A stretch of 64,000 nucleotides of DNA from Margaritifera margaritifera (Eukaryota; Mollusca; Bivalvia; Unionida; Margaritiferidae), in contig JAQPZY010001346.1 in assembly GCA_029931535.1 (NCBI GenBank), forward strand, positions 1,922,001 through 1,986,000. Direction: 5' to 3'. Shown here piece after piece: positions 28,070-41,226 of the stretch. Below the pieces are notes generated by a model, which saw only the letters and a list, made by a program, of their open reading frames with translations, was not told the origin of the DNA and searched no databases. The position numbers were made by a program, and so were the translations under genes. Position 1 is the stretch's first letter; each line of letters starts with the position of its first letter.

Positions 28070-28380
28070 TATATGCTTGTATTTGTGTGGACACCAATGC
28101 CAGAGGTAGTACAATAGCTTGCCTCTACTTTGTAGAGGTGAGCCAAAAATGGGATCCACACATGCCTTCACATTATAAGTGAGTTCAAGAGTTACCAGGG
28201 TATGCTAAGATGAGGGAGTGGTATATATACACAGAGACAATGGAAAAGGAGAAAGAAAATACACAAAAAAAGAAAGATGGACCTACACATAACAAATTTT
28301 GTATGATTGCAAAGGGGAAATTGACCTACCAAATACTGGTTACTTACAGTCTACAGCAAACAGATATTTCTCCAACTTAC

Positions 28381-28546
28381 CTAAGAAGAACCTTCAAGCA
28401 GTCTGCTGGCTTCCCCTGGGGGACTGTAGGATCTACATCATTGGTTACTCGTCCTTGGTCAAGTCGACTCAAATACTGGTAGGTCCTCTGAAAGATATGT
28501 CCTTTAAACTTCTTCAAGTCAAACTGTGGATCCTCCACTTTGAAAT
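28381..28546 (-). CDS. RNF213: RNF213-like exon (FQRTYQYLSRLDQGR motif)
   Basis: Acceptor cttgattgcag, donor CTTAG|gtaagt. After two completing bases it reads FKVEDPQFDLKKFKGHIFQR, then TYQYLSRLDQGRV, and ends PQGKPADCLKVLL plus two bases. FQR.YQYL.RF.Q and the EC/DCL segment are conserved in RNF213. The last two bases (AG) and the first base of exon 14836 make an arginine codon, giving LLRHCGVPNPSW across a 13.5-kb intron that contains the 26137-28069 pogo element, both D arrays and the MULE. Confidence 0.95.
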
Positions 28547-28969
28547 CTGCAATCAAGATTACAATACTGGAACATGGATACCAAAGCATACTAGAAGCAA
28601 GTGATTGAATATTTGTATGCTTTGGATACGCATTTTCAATAATTTCTCAGTGCATCACATTTATCTACTTGGAGCTGGACCATGGGTCAAAGTTCATTGC
28701 TTAAGTGCCAATATGTTTTTGAAGCCAGTATATCTATATCAATATATGTAGTACAATGTGGGAGATCAAAGTTTACAAGTTGTGATCTTGAGTCAAACCC
28801 CTAATAACTGATCCAATTAAACAGTTGTTTAGTACCTTCATAAGCATCATTTCAACTATTGATAGTGTAGCTGATCCTTGACTATTTAGCAACTGCCAAC
28901 ATTGTCATCATCTACTAAATCATGGGACAAATTTTCTTCATTAGCATTAAGACTATCCTATCGTTCAAT

Positions 28970-29175
28970 CAGAGTACTATAGTATCATTTACTTTCGTGG
29001 GGCTCAATTTTCATGGTTTTGTAAAAAAAAAAAAGACATTTTTATGGGTACTTAAATCTGTGGTTTTGCCCATCAAAGTTTGCATATTAGTAGGTATTTC
29101 ATTTCATGGTTTAACCTCTACAAATACCCAAAATAAAGAATACAAAAGAATAAAACTATGCCTATGCAAATGGCG
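28970..29175. repeat. MITE-like repeat, copy 1 (also at 60920)
   Basis: caattttcatggttttg.aaaaa, gacatttt and acttaa recur in the same order at 60940-61000. The family is not named. Confidence 0.5.
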
Positions 29176-29459
29176 GTCACTTTAAAGTTTAAAACAATTC
29201 TACCACATGTATGAGCACAAATCAAGATCAGACAAGTTCAATACTTACACCATATTTTCGTCTGAGTGAATAACATCAATTGAAGTTGACTCAACCAACA
29301 ACACTAAAACAATACTACCACCGCTATGAGCACAAATATAACACCTGTCAAGATCAATCACTTACACCGTGTTTTCGTCCGAGTGCTCAACATCAAAGGA
29401 AACCGACCCAAGCAAAGTGCCAAGATGATAACTAAATTAAAGATGATTAAATTAAAGAT

Positions 29460-30660
29460 GCATGATAACTATGGCTGAAATGAAATTCCTAGGTAAAGTT
29501 ATGGTGCAGAAAGCAATAAGGGGCCATACCTCTCTAAATGATAATATGGACCACTTAAAATTAAATTCATTCAAGGTCTCATCAAAAGATGCATTGCATT
29601 TGGTTTAAATGTAACAAAACTTAGTAAAGTTATGCTACAGTAACTGAAGTCAGGAGGATGAGCAATCAGGGGCCTTAACTTCTCTAAATAATGTCATAGA
29701 CTGCTGGAAATCAAAATCACTCAAGGTCTCATCAATCTGATCCACACGCCCAATTTGGTTGAAATCCTCTAAAGTTTTGTAAAGTTATCCTGCAGAACCA
29801 AAGTCAGTAGGGCAAACAATCAGGGGGTCATAATTCTACTAAATGAGACAAAACCCATAAAAGGCACCAGTAAGTCTATCAGTCAATGCTCAAACCAAAT
29901 TACATCAGAATATATTGAATGGTTCTTGAGCTGTGCACTGGTTACAAACAACATGCCATGTGAAGATAACAAGTTAATTCTCAAGGGCCATAAATCTATT
30001 CAAAATAGAGTTGATGAGACAAAACCATAAAAGGCACATCTACATCCTACAGACACTGTACACACTAAATTCCATCAGAATATATCCAATAGTTTCTGAG
30101 TTATGCTATTTATATGGATCTGCTGTTGTGGAGATTTAATATTGATGGAAAAAGGGCAATAACTCTATCAAAATTAGATGTGAAAAGACGAAACCTTTTT
30201 AAAAGGCACATCTACATGTAATAGGCAGTTCACTGACCAAATGGTCTCCAGTGATGTGTAAGGATTGCAACATCCCATGTGAAAATATGAAGCCAATTGT
30301 CAAGGGCCATAACTCTATCTAAGATAGAGTTGACAAGACAAAAGCTATAAATGGCACTCTTGAGCTATGAGGCAGTGAATACACCAAACAGTATCAGTTG
30401 TGCTGCATAGTTTTTGAGCTATGCTGGTTACATTAATCTGCTGTAGTGGAGATGCAATATTGATGGAAAAAAGAGCAATAATTATGTCAAATTTGTATCT
30501 GAAAAGACAAAACCTATACAGGGCACATCTGCATGTAATAGGAAATTCAACTAACAAATGGCATCTAATTACGTGCAAGGGTTACAGAGATATGCTGGTT
30601 ACAAGAAGTGTGAATGGATAGATGTAAAAGGTGATTACTATAGGACTCCCTCATCTCAAT
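29460..30660 (+). repeat. family G tandem element (~160-bp units, ~320-bp dimers)
   Basis: tctgctgt.gtggagat..aat at about 30118 and 30438, and agggccataa.tctat..aa.atagagttga at about 29983 and 30303, both give a 320-bp spacing, with diverged half-units between. It ends in a gaatggatagatg linker and a ctccctcatctcaatgaggg hairpin-like end at about 30648-30667. A related but distinct block (29480-29870) precedes it. Confidence 0.75.
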
Positions 30661-30976
30661 GAGGGGCCCAAAAAATGGGATATTTAGCATACAGAAAAAA
30701 GTAACAAAAGAAATATATCCCTTTTATGGTACATGGTGAAAGTATACAAAGATATGATTAGGTATAAGATGAGGATATATAATTGTTTGCTTAATAGCAT
30801 AATATGTCATTTGTGAAACTTTTAAACAACATTATAAGTCAATATAAAAAGAAATACATATAATTTCAAACTGTCTTTGTAAAATACACCTGTAAGCACC
30901 TCAAACAAACTTTTCTGATACTAGACTATAGTAAAAGTTCAGGATGCTTTATGAGAGTATTATGCAAAGTTCTCAC

Positions 30977-31085
30977 CTCTTGGCTTCTGTCTGTTGCTGA
31001 GTATATCCAAGCTTTCTTGAGGAGATCGGCAGGTCAGGAATGGCAGAAAGTCAAATACATGATGGATATAACTTGCAATTCCTCC
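30977..31085 (-). CDS. RNF213: RNF213-like exon (FLTCRSPQESLDIL motif)
   Basis: Acceptor tgcataaacag, donor AGAG|gtgaga. In phase 0 it reads GGIASYIHHVFDFLPFLTCR followed by SPQESLDILSNRQKPR, and ends with one base that forms an aspartate codon with exon 28546. It corresponds to the F...P..TCR.P.E..D. stretch of RNF213. It is short (109 bp) and flanked by AT-rich intron; the hAT remnant lies upstream and tandem family G downstream. Confidence 0.93.
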
Positions 31086-31726
31086 CTGTTTATGCAAATG
31101 GAATAATTATTTTTTTCATACAATGATGAGCCTCTGGAGATGGTAAAGCCTTGGGTGATTATTGAAAATTATTTCTTGGAGACCTTCAATACAAAATTTT
31201 CATGTTGCTTATAACTTTTAATCAGCACTGTATAGCCATGATTGTGCTGATGTGCCAATGAACCCTAAACATACATACCAGGCTTCCCTAAAATCCCTGT
31301 ATTTGCTGGACATATCCGGCAGTTCAAAGGTTTTGACTGGTACATACTCTGAGCAGCCTGACATCAGTCATAGGATATCCCAAATCTCATTACATCAAAT
31401 TATCTTTGATTTGTTGATACATTAAACTGTGAAATAAACCTTAATGAAGTAAAATTCAAAGGTCACTATGTCAAGTTTACAGAATTTTTCTTTGTCAAAT
31501 AACCAAATAAAGGTGTTACCAACTAAGCTTCATTCAGATGTGACTAAATCTAGTTTACACTACAATCAACAGAGGTGTCGAGCTAAGTTTCTTATTGCTC
31601 AATAGCCTAACGGCTATATTGCTCATAGTTCACTGGTCAAATGAGAGTAGAGAAGGGCAACTTAATCCCTTAGTGAACAATAGTGTGGTAGATTCAAAGA
31701 TTGGCTTCTCAATAAAGATATTTGTT

Positions 31727-33985
31727 TGTTATTCCGGTGGCGTAGCAAGAAATTCTGGGCTCCCACCACAAAACTTAATTCTGGGACCCCTTCTGATAAC
31801 AAAGTTGTTTGATGGAAATTTTGGGCCACCAATGGGCCTGGCCCCCCTTCCCCCAGTTGCAGGAGTGCTTGGGCAGTTGGTATACCATTGTGTTATTCAC
31901 AAGTTTTCTTTCTTAATTGGTAAGCTTTTGTATACCTAGACGAGACAATAAGTATCAGTCTTAGTTTTTCTGCTTGAGAGTGCAATACTCACTATGTCAA
32001 AGCGTAAGCATAATACCTATGAAAACTACAACAACATTAAGAAAGCTAGAGCTTTTAATAGAAAGTGGACAGAGTTATTCCCTTGGCTGAGGTATGACAG
32101 CTGCCTCAGTGTTATGTTTTGTGAACTCTGCCAAAAGCATTAAAAAAAAAAAAAATCATATAGCATGGATCTACCAGCTTCAGGAAATCAGCATTTAGGA
32201 GCATGCTGCATGCAATTACCATGTAAGATCAGCAAAAGACAACAATACAGCTAAGGATAATAAGCTAGTGACATTGTTAGATAAAGTAATGGTGTTGATG
32301 AAGCAATGTGTACCTTATTCAAAACTGCATATTACATTGTGAAGGAGATATTTTCAATTGAAAAATTCAAATCAATCAATGAGCTCTACCAGTTAAATGG
32401 CACTGTGATCACCACAAAGTTGTATCTCAAGGATAAAGCATGATCCAAATTCATTAGCATCAAGTCTGCAATTCTGGAAGAATATATTCTTGATGAGATG
32501 TGAGAGCAGGCCCTGCTGTGGAAGTAACTGTTGATAAAAATCAACTAACCTTGCAACAGAGAAGTACTTAATTTTATACCATTCAATGTGACAGAAGGGA
32601 AATGGCATACTCGGTATACAAAACTGATCAATTTACCAGCTGCTGATGTTCTTACTATTACAGCAAAACTCCTTGCATATCTGAAATCTAATGGATTAGA
32701 TATACATGTAACAAAGATCTACAGCATGGGATCTGATGGTGTGATTGTGATGCTTGGGAAAAAGGGAGGTGTGTCACATTTTCTTAAAGAAACTTGCCCC
32801 ATATTTAGTTGAAATGCTATGTGTGGCCCATAGACTCTCACTCGCGTGTAGATGCCCATAAGACAGTGTCAGAGATAGGCTACATGGAGAACATCCTTAA
32901 TTCTCATCATACCAATATACCTACTACAAGAGGTCACCAACTCATCTTTCTGAACTGCAATTCTGACAAACAATCACTGACAAACCTGTGTTGACCCCCC
33001 ACGAGGTTCACCGAGTACAATGGCTTTCTATGGGGGATGCCTTAGACAATGTTTGATGATCAGCTGTGTCTATTGTCGGCATCATAAGTGACCAGACCAA
33101 ACAGAGACATTAAGGCAAATTCATTGGAACATAACATGACATCATGCACTTTCTTTTTGGAAAAATAAACACCCTTAACCAGTGTTTGCAGACGAGAGAT
33201 TCGCCATACATTACCATGAATCAACATGTTGATGGATTTTTGACATCACTGGAGCTCGAGTACCTTGGAGATACACCCCATTTTGGTCTCCTCTGCAACG
33301 GATTTCTTACAGCCACACACAATAGTGGTTACTTCAAAGGGAAAGAACTAAAGTGTTCATCACATGACAATTGCCAGCCAAAACAGTACAGTGTGCACAG
33401 ATTATTCATGGAAACATATGTGACAGATTCCCAGACTATGAGATGTTTAATGCATTCACTGTGTTCAAGTCCAACACTTTTCTTGAAAATGTCAGTGACA
33501 TGCCACAGTTTGGTAATGATCACATAGACACATTGATCATTCAGTATAGTCAATCAAGAGAGCAGTGATGCAGCCATCAGTGCCAATGAAGCAGAGAAGG
33601 TGTGGAGGATTCTCAAGTACATTGTGTACAACAATTACGGAGGACTGTCAGCATCTGAATTACTGACAAAACTAGTTTTAATGAAAGGGCAGTACCTGAA
33701 TGTGATTCATTTAATGGAAATTTCACAGGTACTTCCACTGTCAAGTGTTGTATGTCAGTTCAGATTTGTGCACCAGAATTTGATCAAAACAAAGCTGCAC
33801 TGCAATCTGAGTGTAGACACTCTTGATTAACTTATGAGAATCAATCTTGTTGGTGCTGTCATTAAAGACTTTAATCCAATGGCAGCAGTCAGGAAGTGGA
33901 AGGGAAATCAAAACAGACATATGTATCAACAAAACAAAGAGAATACTTTCACCAAACTGATGAACTTTAAGTCAGTGGATTTACC
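31727..33985 (+). pseudogene. hAT transposon remnant, ZNF862/KIAA1586-like transposase
   Basis: ATG at 31994 opens SKRKHNTYENYNNIKKARAF then RKWTELFPWLRYDS and MFCELCQKH, a BED/TTF-type zinc-finger start. 32590-32810 gives LPAADVLTITAKLLAYLKSN, then MGSDGVIVMLGKKGGVSHFL, matching the transposase core with its GSDGA.VM..K.GV motif. The C-terminal dimerisation region at about 33730-33925 reads VLPLSSVVCQF, NLIKTKLHCNLSVDTLD and LMRINLVG, and sequence continues through DFNPMAAVRKWKG. Many stops and frameshifts mean it is dead. ccggtggcgtagcaag at 31735 resembles a hAT terminal repeat; no matching right end was found. Confidence 0.85.
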
Positions 33986-34039
33986 ATAAAGCAAATGTGG
34001 CAATGTCATGATTGGTGATAGGAACACTTTAAATACATT

Positions 34040-35085
34040 TTGTTACAAGAAAAAAAAAGAAGAGTCCCTTGAAAGGATTGATTTTCCACTGGGCAAAAAG
34101 AATTTCAAGGAATTCAAGATAAGACCATTTCTTCCATCTCTGATATTCTTTAGCAAGAACAAAATTTTTAAATTAGATGCTGTGGTGGACATATCGGATG
34201 TCAAATTGTCACCATTTTCATTTAGGACAAAGTAGACATCTTCAGAAGTCTTTGGACAAAACCCAATGTCATAATGATCATCCATTCAGGGGGGGTAGTG
34301 ACAACAAGATTTTCAAAACAGCCATCATGGATGTCATATTAGATGTACAACTGGCACCATTATCATTTAGGACCAACTAGGTATCACAAGAAGTCTATTG
34401 GTGAAAACCCCATGTTGATATAACCATCCATTTGGGATAACAGATAACAATATTTTCAAGATATCCACCATGGTGGCCATATTAAGGGTTAGTCATTTTC
34501 ATTCAGGACTAAGTATGAAATCGTAAGAACTCTTCTGATGAAAACCCCATGTCAAAATGACTTTCCCTTTAAGAGGAGTAGCAAAAACAAGATTTTCAAG
34601 ATCAGTACTATTTTAATTTAAGATCAACAAAACATCATAAGAAGTCTTTCAGTGAAAACCCCATGATGATAGGACCATTCATGCTGGAGAAGTAGTGGTA
34701 ACAAGATTTTCAAGTTGGCCACTGTGGCAGAAATATTAAACCCCATATCATCACCATTTTCGTTTAGGATGAAGTAGACATCATAAGTAGTCTTCTGGTG
34801 AAAACCCCATTTCAATATGACTTTCTGTTCAGGAGGATTAGCAACAGCAAGATTTTCTAGATGGCTGCTGTGGCAGCCATATTGGACATAAGTTCAGCAC
34901 CATTTTCATTTAGGACCAACCAGACATTATAGGAAGTCTTTTATTGAAAACCCCATGTTGATATGACCATCCATGTAGGAGGAGTAGCAATAACAAGATT
35001 TTTAAGATTGGCACCATTTTCATTTAGGACCAACTAGACATCATAAGAAGTCTTCTAGTGAAAACCCCATGTTGATATGACATAT
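34040..35085 (+). repeat. family A element, copy 3
   Basis: Head (agagtcccttgaaaggattg, aaaaagaatttcaaggaatt) and at least six units with accattttcatttagga, aaaccccatg and aacaagattttcaaga. The usual hairpin tail is missing; the array stops near 35085. Confidence 0.85.
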
Positions 35086-35179
35086 TATCTGACTGCCCAG
35101 TGTTTAATAATCTTCTATGTATGCACTAAAATGACATGGTTGACTCTGGAGATTATTAACAATTTGGTCTTAATGAACT

Positions 35180-36260
35180 GGGCTTTTGGTCAAGGTATGT
35201 GATCTTGAACTAAACTTACTGTGCAGAAACCAATATGTTCTTATCAGACTATCATAACCATGACCTCTGACCTTAAGACCCTAGCATCTACAGGTTTCTT
35301 TATTACCCTAAATATAAGCCATCCACAAAGGTTGATCAAAGGGCTTACTCTACAACAAAAGTTATTCAGCAAAACCATTTTTGCTTTGAGTCACACTGAC
35401 CTTGAACTTCGACCTTTTAACTCCAAAATTAATAGGCTGCTTCCAAACCCTCCACAAATTTTGGTCAAGGAATGTGGTTTAGAACTAAAGTTATTATGCA
35501 AAAACTATTTTCCATCTTTCAGTCACAGTGACCTACCTAGACCTTTGAACTTTTGGCCACAAACTCAGTAGGCTTCCATTTTACCCAAAGTGTAAATCAT
35601 CCACAAACATTCTTACAGTCAGTGACCTTGACCTTGGATTCTACCTTACCTTATATGCAACCATTAACAAAGTTTGGTCCAAGTCTGTGACATACAACTA
35701 ATGTTATTGTGCAGAAACCATTTTTCTTTTTCAGTCATAGTGACCTGGACCTTTGACCTTTTTATCCCAAAATCAATGGACTATTTCATTACCCCATATG
35801 CAACCATTAACAAAGTTTGGTTTAAAAAGTCTGTGACATACAACTAATGTTATTGTGCAGACACCATTTTTCTTTTAGCTGTCACACTTTAACCTTTTGA
35901 CCCCAAAATTGATAGGCTTCTTCCTTACCCTAAGTGTAACCCATCCAAATAGTTTGGTCCAGCTATATCATGTAAAACTAATGTCATTTATTATTATGTG
36001 GAAAGCATTTTATTCTTTCAGTCAGTGACTCTGACCTTTGACCTTAATACATTTCTTTCTGACCAAAAGTGCAAGTCATCCACAAAGTTTGGTCTACCTA
36101 TGTGATGTAAGAGTGACCTTGACCTTTGATCACAAAATCAACAGACTTCTTCCTTATCCCAAGTGCAAGCCATCGACAAAGTCTGGTAACTGTAAATAGA
36201 GGAGAACTCGAGCTACTGTGCAGAAATGAAACTGGTAACAGATGGATGGACATCATAACA
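35180..36260 (+). repeat. family C tandem array (TGACCT-rich), copy 1
   Basis: Units of roughly 115-150 bp share agtcacagtgacct, gacctttgacctttt, aaaatcaataggcttcttcc, aagccatccacaaagtttgg and gaactaaagttattgtgcag. Starts at 35389, 35521, 35616, 35733, about 35880 and 36017. It ends with an acagatggatggacatcata linker. Confidence 0.85.
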
Positions 36261-36717
36261 TAATACACTCCGTTTTATGCTTGGCAAATACAAATGGTTC
36301 AGAACCTTTATAGCCACTCAGTGAATTGCAAAACTTAGTACCAATATCAGTTAAAACTTCTGTGTAGTAGTAGCAGCTGCTGCAGTAGTAGTATTAATAG
36401 TAGTAATGCCTTGCCTATGAAATCAAGACCACTTTGCAGGCATTGGTGGTGTCAAATCAGATTAAGTTTTGCATTAAACTCTCAAATACAATGTTTTTGA
36501 AGCTACTAGCTGTAGCTATACAAGCAGTTGTACTTGTATTGACTTCTCCGTACGAGTAAATAAGACTTCTCCGTAAGAGTAAATAAGACAGAGAAATAAC
36601 AATGCCGGCATTATCATGCCATTTTATGATAAAGTTTGTGTACTGCAGCCCTGGGTTTTTCTTTTTTCAGACATAGCACCACATTTTATAATTACTATAA
36701 TTTAATAAAAAATTTAC

Positions 36718-36864
36718 CTTTCTTGCCTGAATTAATTCAACAATTGGCATTGTTTCTATCAGGTATAGATCTCTAGGTGAACGCCTCCAAACATATCCAG
36801 ACATGTCTGTCAAGCATCCCAGGATCAGAAGACTGAATAAGAAAAAGTCAACCCCTTCCTGGAC
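36718..36864 (-). CDS. RNF213: RNF213-like exon (YVWRRSPRDLYLIE motif)
   Basis: Exactly 49 codons, phase 0 to phase 0, acceptor ttatatttcag, donor AAG|gtaaat. It reads VQEGVDFFLFSLLILGCL, then TDMSGYVWRRSPRDLYLIE, then TMPIVELIQARK. It continues the LDIAHE of the previous exon and matches the FLFKLL.L..L.D..G..W.R.P..LY..E stretch of RNF213. The Tx1/L1-like LINE begins about 70 bp upstream, inside the preceding intron and in the opposite orientation. Confidence 0.95.
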
Positions 36865-36929
36865 CTGAAATATAATACACAAATACCTGGCTTATAAGTC
36901 ATATTATTGAATAATAATTTCCAGTTTAT

Positions 36930-39810
36930 CTTGCATGGAGTGATAAAGATAATACACACAATAAACTTAGCATGGAAATAAAAATTGGAATCCAAAATTT
37001 TACACTGATTAATATCTATGGACCGAGACAGTCCTGATTTTTAGCTCGAGATAAAAAAAAGATATATTGCATTTTTAAAATGATTATATTATACGTGGGG
37101 GAGATTTCAATCTTGTGATGAATCTACATATAGATACTTTTAATTATAATAATGTAAATAATCTAAGAGCAAAAGAAGTTGTGGTTACATATATGTACAG
37201 AATATAATTTAGTAGATGTATGGAGGGAACATAATATAGAGATCCATAGGTACCGGTATACCTGGAGGAAAAGTAAACCATTGAAACAAACCAGACTGGA
37301 CTTTCTTCTGGTTTCAGAAAATTTATTTACAATTATTGAAAATGTAAATGTTGAACCTGGGCATAGGACTGATCATTATCTTGTAAAAATGAAGATAGCT
37401 TTCCAAAAGGATATTAAAAGGAAAACATTCTGGAAATTTAATAATTTATTATTAAAAGATACAGACTATATTAGAAGAGTAAAAGAAGCTATCTTAAAAG
37501 TTAAACATCAATATGAATGTCATGAAGAATTAAGATACTTTTGAGACTAAACATTTATCTGATTTTAAATGTGTAATAAATGATTTTTAAATGTGTAATA
37601 AATTATCAACCTTTCTTTGAAAATGTTCTATTAGAAATAAGAGGAACAAGAATTTCATATGCATCTTTTAAGAAAAAACTCAAGATCAACATGAAAAGCA
37701 ACTAACTGCAGAGATAAACAATTTAGAAGAGAGAAGCAGAGTCAGTGAAGTACCAGAATTGGAGGAAAAAGAGAAAGAGTCGGAAGATATTAGGAAGAAA
37801 AAGATGGATGGAGTGAGAGTTATGTCTAGAGCTGTATGGATCGAAGGAGTGAAAGTGACCAAATATTTTTGTAATTTGGAAAATAGAAATTATATAAGTA
37901 AAATCATGCCACCTCTTGTTAAAAGCAATGGATCTTTAACAGACAGTCAGCTACAAATTTTGGATGAAGCAAAACTATTTCATATGAATTTATATAAAAA
38001 GCATTAAGTTGATCCTGTCGATCTTGAAATGCTACTTAACTATCCAGACATCCCTAGACTGAATGATTTACAGAAACATTCCTTAAATGGTGCAATATCA
38101 TATACAGAAGTGACAAATGTTCTACAAAAAATGCCTAATGAAAAATCACAGGATCTGATAGATTCATGGTAGAATTTTATACATTTTTTGGGAAAGGTAT
38201 TGAACAGTTTCTAACAAGTGCCATTAACTTTGGGTATGAACTTGGTGAATTATCTTCCACTCTGAAAGAAGGAGTTATTATATGTATACCAAAAAGTGAT
38301 AAACCTAAGCAGTGTATTTCAAACTAGAGACTCATTTCACTTCTAAATGTATCATACAAAGTTGCTTCTGCATGTATTGCAAGTAGGATTAAAGCTGTGC
38401 TCCCACAATTATACATAAGGATCAAACAGGGTTTCTAAAAGGACGATACATTGGACAGAATATTAGAAACTTGTATGATTTCATGTCTTACACCAAAAAG
38501 CACAATATCCCTGGATTGCTTCTTTTGATTGATTTTGAAAAAGCATTTGACTCAGTTGCATGGCCATTTATTGATAAGGTTATGTATTTTTTAAATTTTG
38601 ATGAACCAATGATAAATTGGATAAAACTTTTTTATTGAAACATCAGATCCCCTGTAATTAGTAATGGTCCAGTCTGTAACTGGTTTGATATCAAAAGAGG
38701 ATGTACACTCTCCCCATATATTTTTATCCTGTGTGCAGAGATTTTAGCCCATATGATAAGAAAAAAATGACAATATTAGGGGAATTAACATAGGTAACAT
38801 AATCTATGTTTGTTACAATTTTCAATATAAAATATTGATATTGTCTTTTTATTTGGAATAGACTTTCTTAATTCAGTGAAAAGGGATCTTACTCCTTGTT
38901 GGCTAGACATCTTTTGAAGCATATTTAGAGCTAACTAGATCAATAAAGATAGTCACAGCTGAACATATTTTTAGAAACACAAATATAGTTTAGTCCTTAT
39001 ATTACAATAGATGGAAAAAAAGTGTATTACAAAACATGGTTTCAGAAAGGCATTAGATTTGTGAATGATTTTATTAATGAGGATGGTTCCTGGATAAGTT
39101 TTGATAGTTTTAAAAATAGATTTTCTATTATAATTAATTTCATAGATTTTCAAGGCATACTTGCAGCTATAAAACCATATAAAAATAAATTTAGTATAAA
39201 TTATGATTTGAATCTGCCACAGCCTTTTAAAAATGCTGCTGTGTATACCATTATAAGAAATAAAAATGATGTAGAGGTATATGTGAACAACTGATTGGAA
39301 ACATTTAAGTACCAACTTCTAGAAGAAAATGGAATTATAAATTTGGCAATTTAGAAGATGACGACTGGCAGATATTTCTCTATTACCATATAAAACTTCA
39401 AAATGTCCAAATCTGTGATGGCTGCAGCTGAAAATATTACATACAATTTTGCCTACAAATGCATTTCTCAAAAGAATCAGAATTATCCCAAATGATCTCT
39501 GCTGTTTTTGTATGTTACATGCAGAGACAATTTCTCATATCTTTTGGGATTATCACATAACTAAGATTTTTATAAGTAATAGTTTACAATGGATAAATGG
39601 TAAATGTAGTCATACAAATAATTTGGAACTCACAAACATAACTATAATCTTTGGAATTAAAGACAAAACTCAGACTGATGATATAATTAATCTGATGATT
39701 CTCTATGCAAAACAATATATTTAAAAATGTACATTTAATAGAGACAGGCCAAGTTTGTCTCAGTTCAAAAAGATTGTTGCTTTTAACTTTAATGTAGAAA
39801 AAATACAGCA
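36930..39810 (+). pseudogene. Tx1/L1-clade LINE ORF2 remnant (EN, RT, C-terminal zinc motif)
   Basis: The endonuclease part (36960-37430) shows NFTLINIYGP, a GGDFN-like stretch, then YTWRKSKPLKQTRLDFLLVS and PGHRTDHYLVKMKI, with the DH pair typical of the last endonuclease motif. The reverse transcriptase region (38090-38760) gives LLLIDFEKAFDSVAWPFIDK, preceded by TKKHNIPG-like text, in shifting frames. The C-terminal part (39010-39720) reads YYKTWFQKGIRFVNDFINED and later NDLCCFCMLHAETISHIFWD, the zinc-binding C-C-H-type motif near the end of Tx1/L1 proteins. Frameshifts and stops are numerous. Orientation is antisense to the host gene. Confidence 0.88.
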
Positions 39811-40179
39811 CTTATAGAAACTGTAAATGGGAAAAGTTTGACAATAGATGGTTACTGTACAAACAGTTAATAGATTCATAAACTATGTTATTGGAAACAT
39901 GTGTGTCTATGGGTATACATAAGTATATAGTATATATCTGTGTGTATAGGGAGTGATGTGTATAAGTGAATGTCCATATATGTATGTATGTGCATGTTTT
40001 TGTGAATGAGTATGCCAATATATGCATATTCCCATATTTGTTTTGTCGAAATGCTAATATTTTCAATATATATTGATATGTTATCTTTAAAATATAAATG
40101 TGAGCAATATTTCTTTTTCTATTTGCTCAAGGTACTAAGTGTAAAACTATACCAATTGAGTTGACACCATCTTTTTCTT

Positions 40180-40930
40180 ATTGGATTCACTGTGACCTTG
40201 AACTTTGACCTTGCAACCCCTAAATCAATCGTTTCTTCCCATATGCGCAAGCCATGCACAAAGTTTGGTCAAGGTAAGTAGTCAAGGACTAAAGTTATTG
40301 TGTGGAAAAAAAATTTGTTCTTTGAGTCACACTTATCATGATCTTGGACCTTTTGATCCAAAAATCAGTACACCAAATGCAAGCCATTCATAAGTTTGGC
40401 CAAGGTAGTTGGTCTAGAACCAAAGCAATCAAGTAGAAACGATTTTCTTCTTTGAGTCATAGTGACCTTGATCTTTAATCATTTGACCCAAAGTTGGCAA
40501 GCTTCTTTCTTACTTTAAGTGCAAGTTATCACAATTTGTTTTTCAAGGTATGTGGTCTGAAACCAAAGTTATTCTGCATAAACAATTTTTTTCTTCAAGT
40601 CACAGTGACCATGACCTTTGACCTTTTAACCCAAAATCATCAGCATTATTTTCTTTCACACAAGTGCAATCCATCCACAAAATTTAGCCAAGGTATGAGG
40701 TCTAGAACTAAAATTACTGTGTGGAAATTTTTCTTTCAGACAGAGTGACATTAAACTTTAACCTTTGATCCCCAAATCAATTGGTTTCTTCCTTACCCAT
40801 GTGCAAGCAATCCATAAAGTTTGCTCATGATATGTAATGTAAAAATGAAATTATTGTGCAGAAGCCAAAAACAGACAGACAGTCAGATGGATGTCCCAGC
40901 AGAAAACGCTGTCATTTGGCAGGTGTATTA
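40180..40930 (+). repeat. family C tandem array, copy 2
   Basis: Same unit text as 35180-36260. Tail linker acagacagacagtcagatgg then atgtcccagcagaaaac at about 40870. Confidence 0.85.
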
Positions 40931-40988
40931 AAAGACAGGGGGCATGTTAGATGAGGTTCAATGAATAAAACTTCCAAGTATTAATTAC

Positions 40989-41226
40989 CTCATGTGCAAT
41001 GTCCAGATGGAAGATGCGTGGTGTAGTGGTTCCAGGTGGCAGTATATGGGTTAGAAGAATCTGAGTCACCTGGGAGACATTTATCTCTTTGTCTTGGAGG
41101 GGGATGTTTACAAGACATGTCATTCTGTGGCGGGGATATTGTTGTGTCAATTCTTCATTCCTTCTGTTAACATAGAGGGATTTCCCAACACCTGCTCGCC
41201 AGGACTTAACAACACGAACACAGGAG
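40989..41226 (-). CDS. RNF213: RNF213-like exon with AGVGKS P-loop-like motif
   Basis: The longest exon seen: 238 bp, acceptor cctttttctag, donor CATGAG|gtaatt. It reads SCVRVVKSWRAGVGKSLYVN, then a polar helix, then LVNIPLQDKEINVSQVTQIL and PRIFHLDIAHE. RAGVGKSLYV is the conserved P-loop-like motif of the AAA region upstream of the two canonical ATPase units in RNF213. The classical first glycine of GxxxxGKS is tryptophan here, so ATP binding cannot be assumed. IFHLDIAHE followed by the next exon's VQEG matches the FHLDV.SSVQ.G stretch of the family. It ends in phase 0. Confidence 0.95.
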
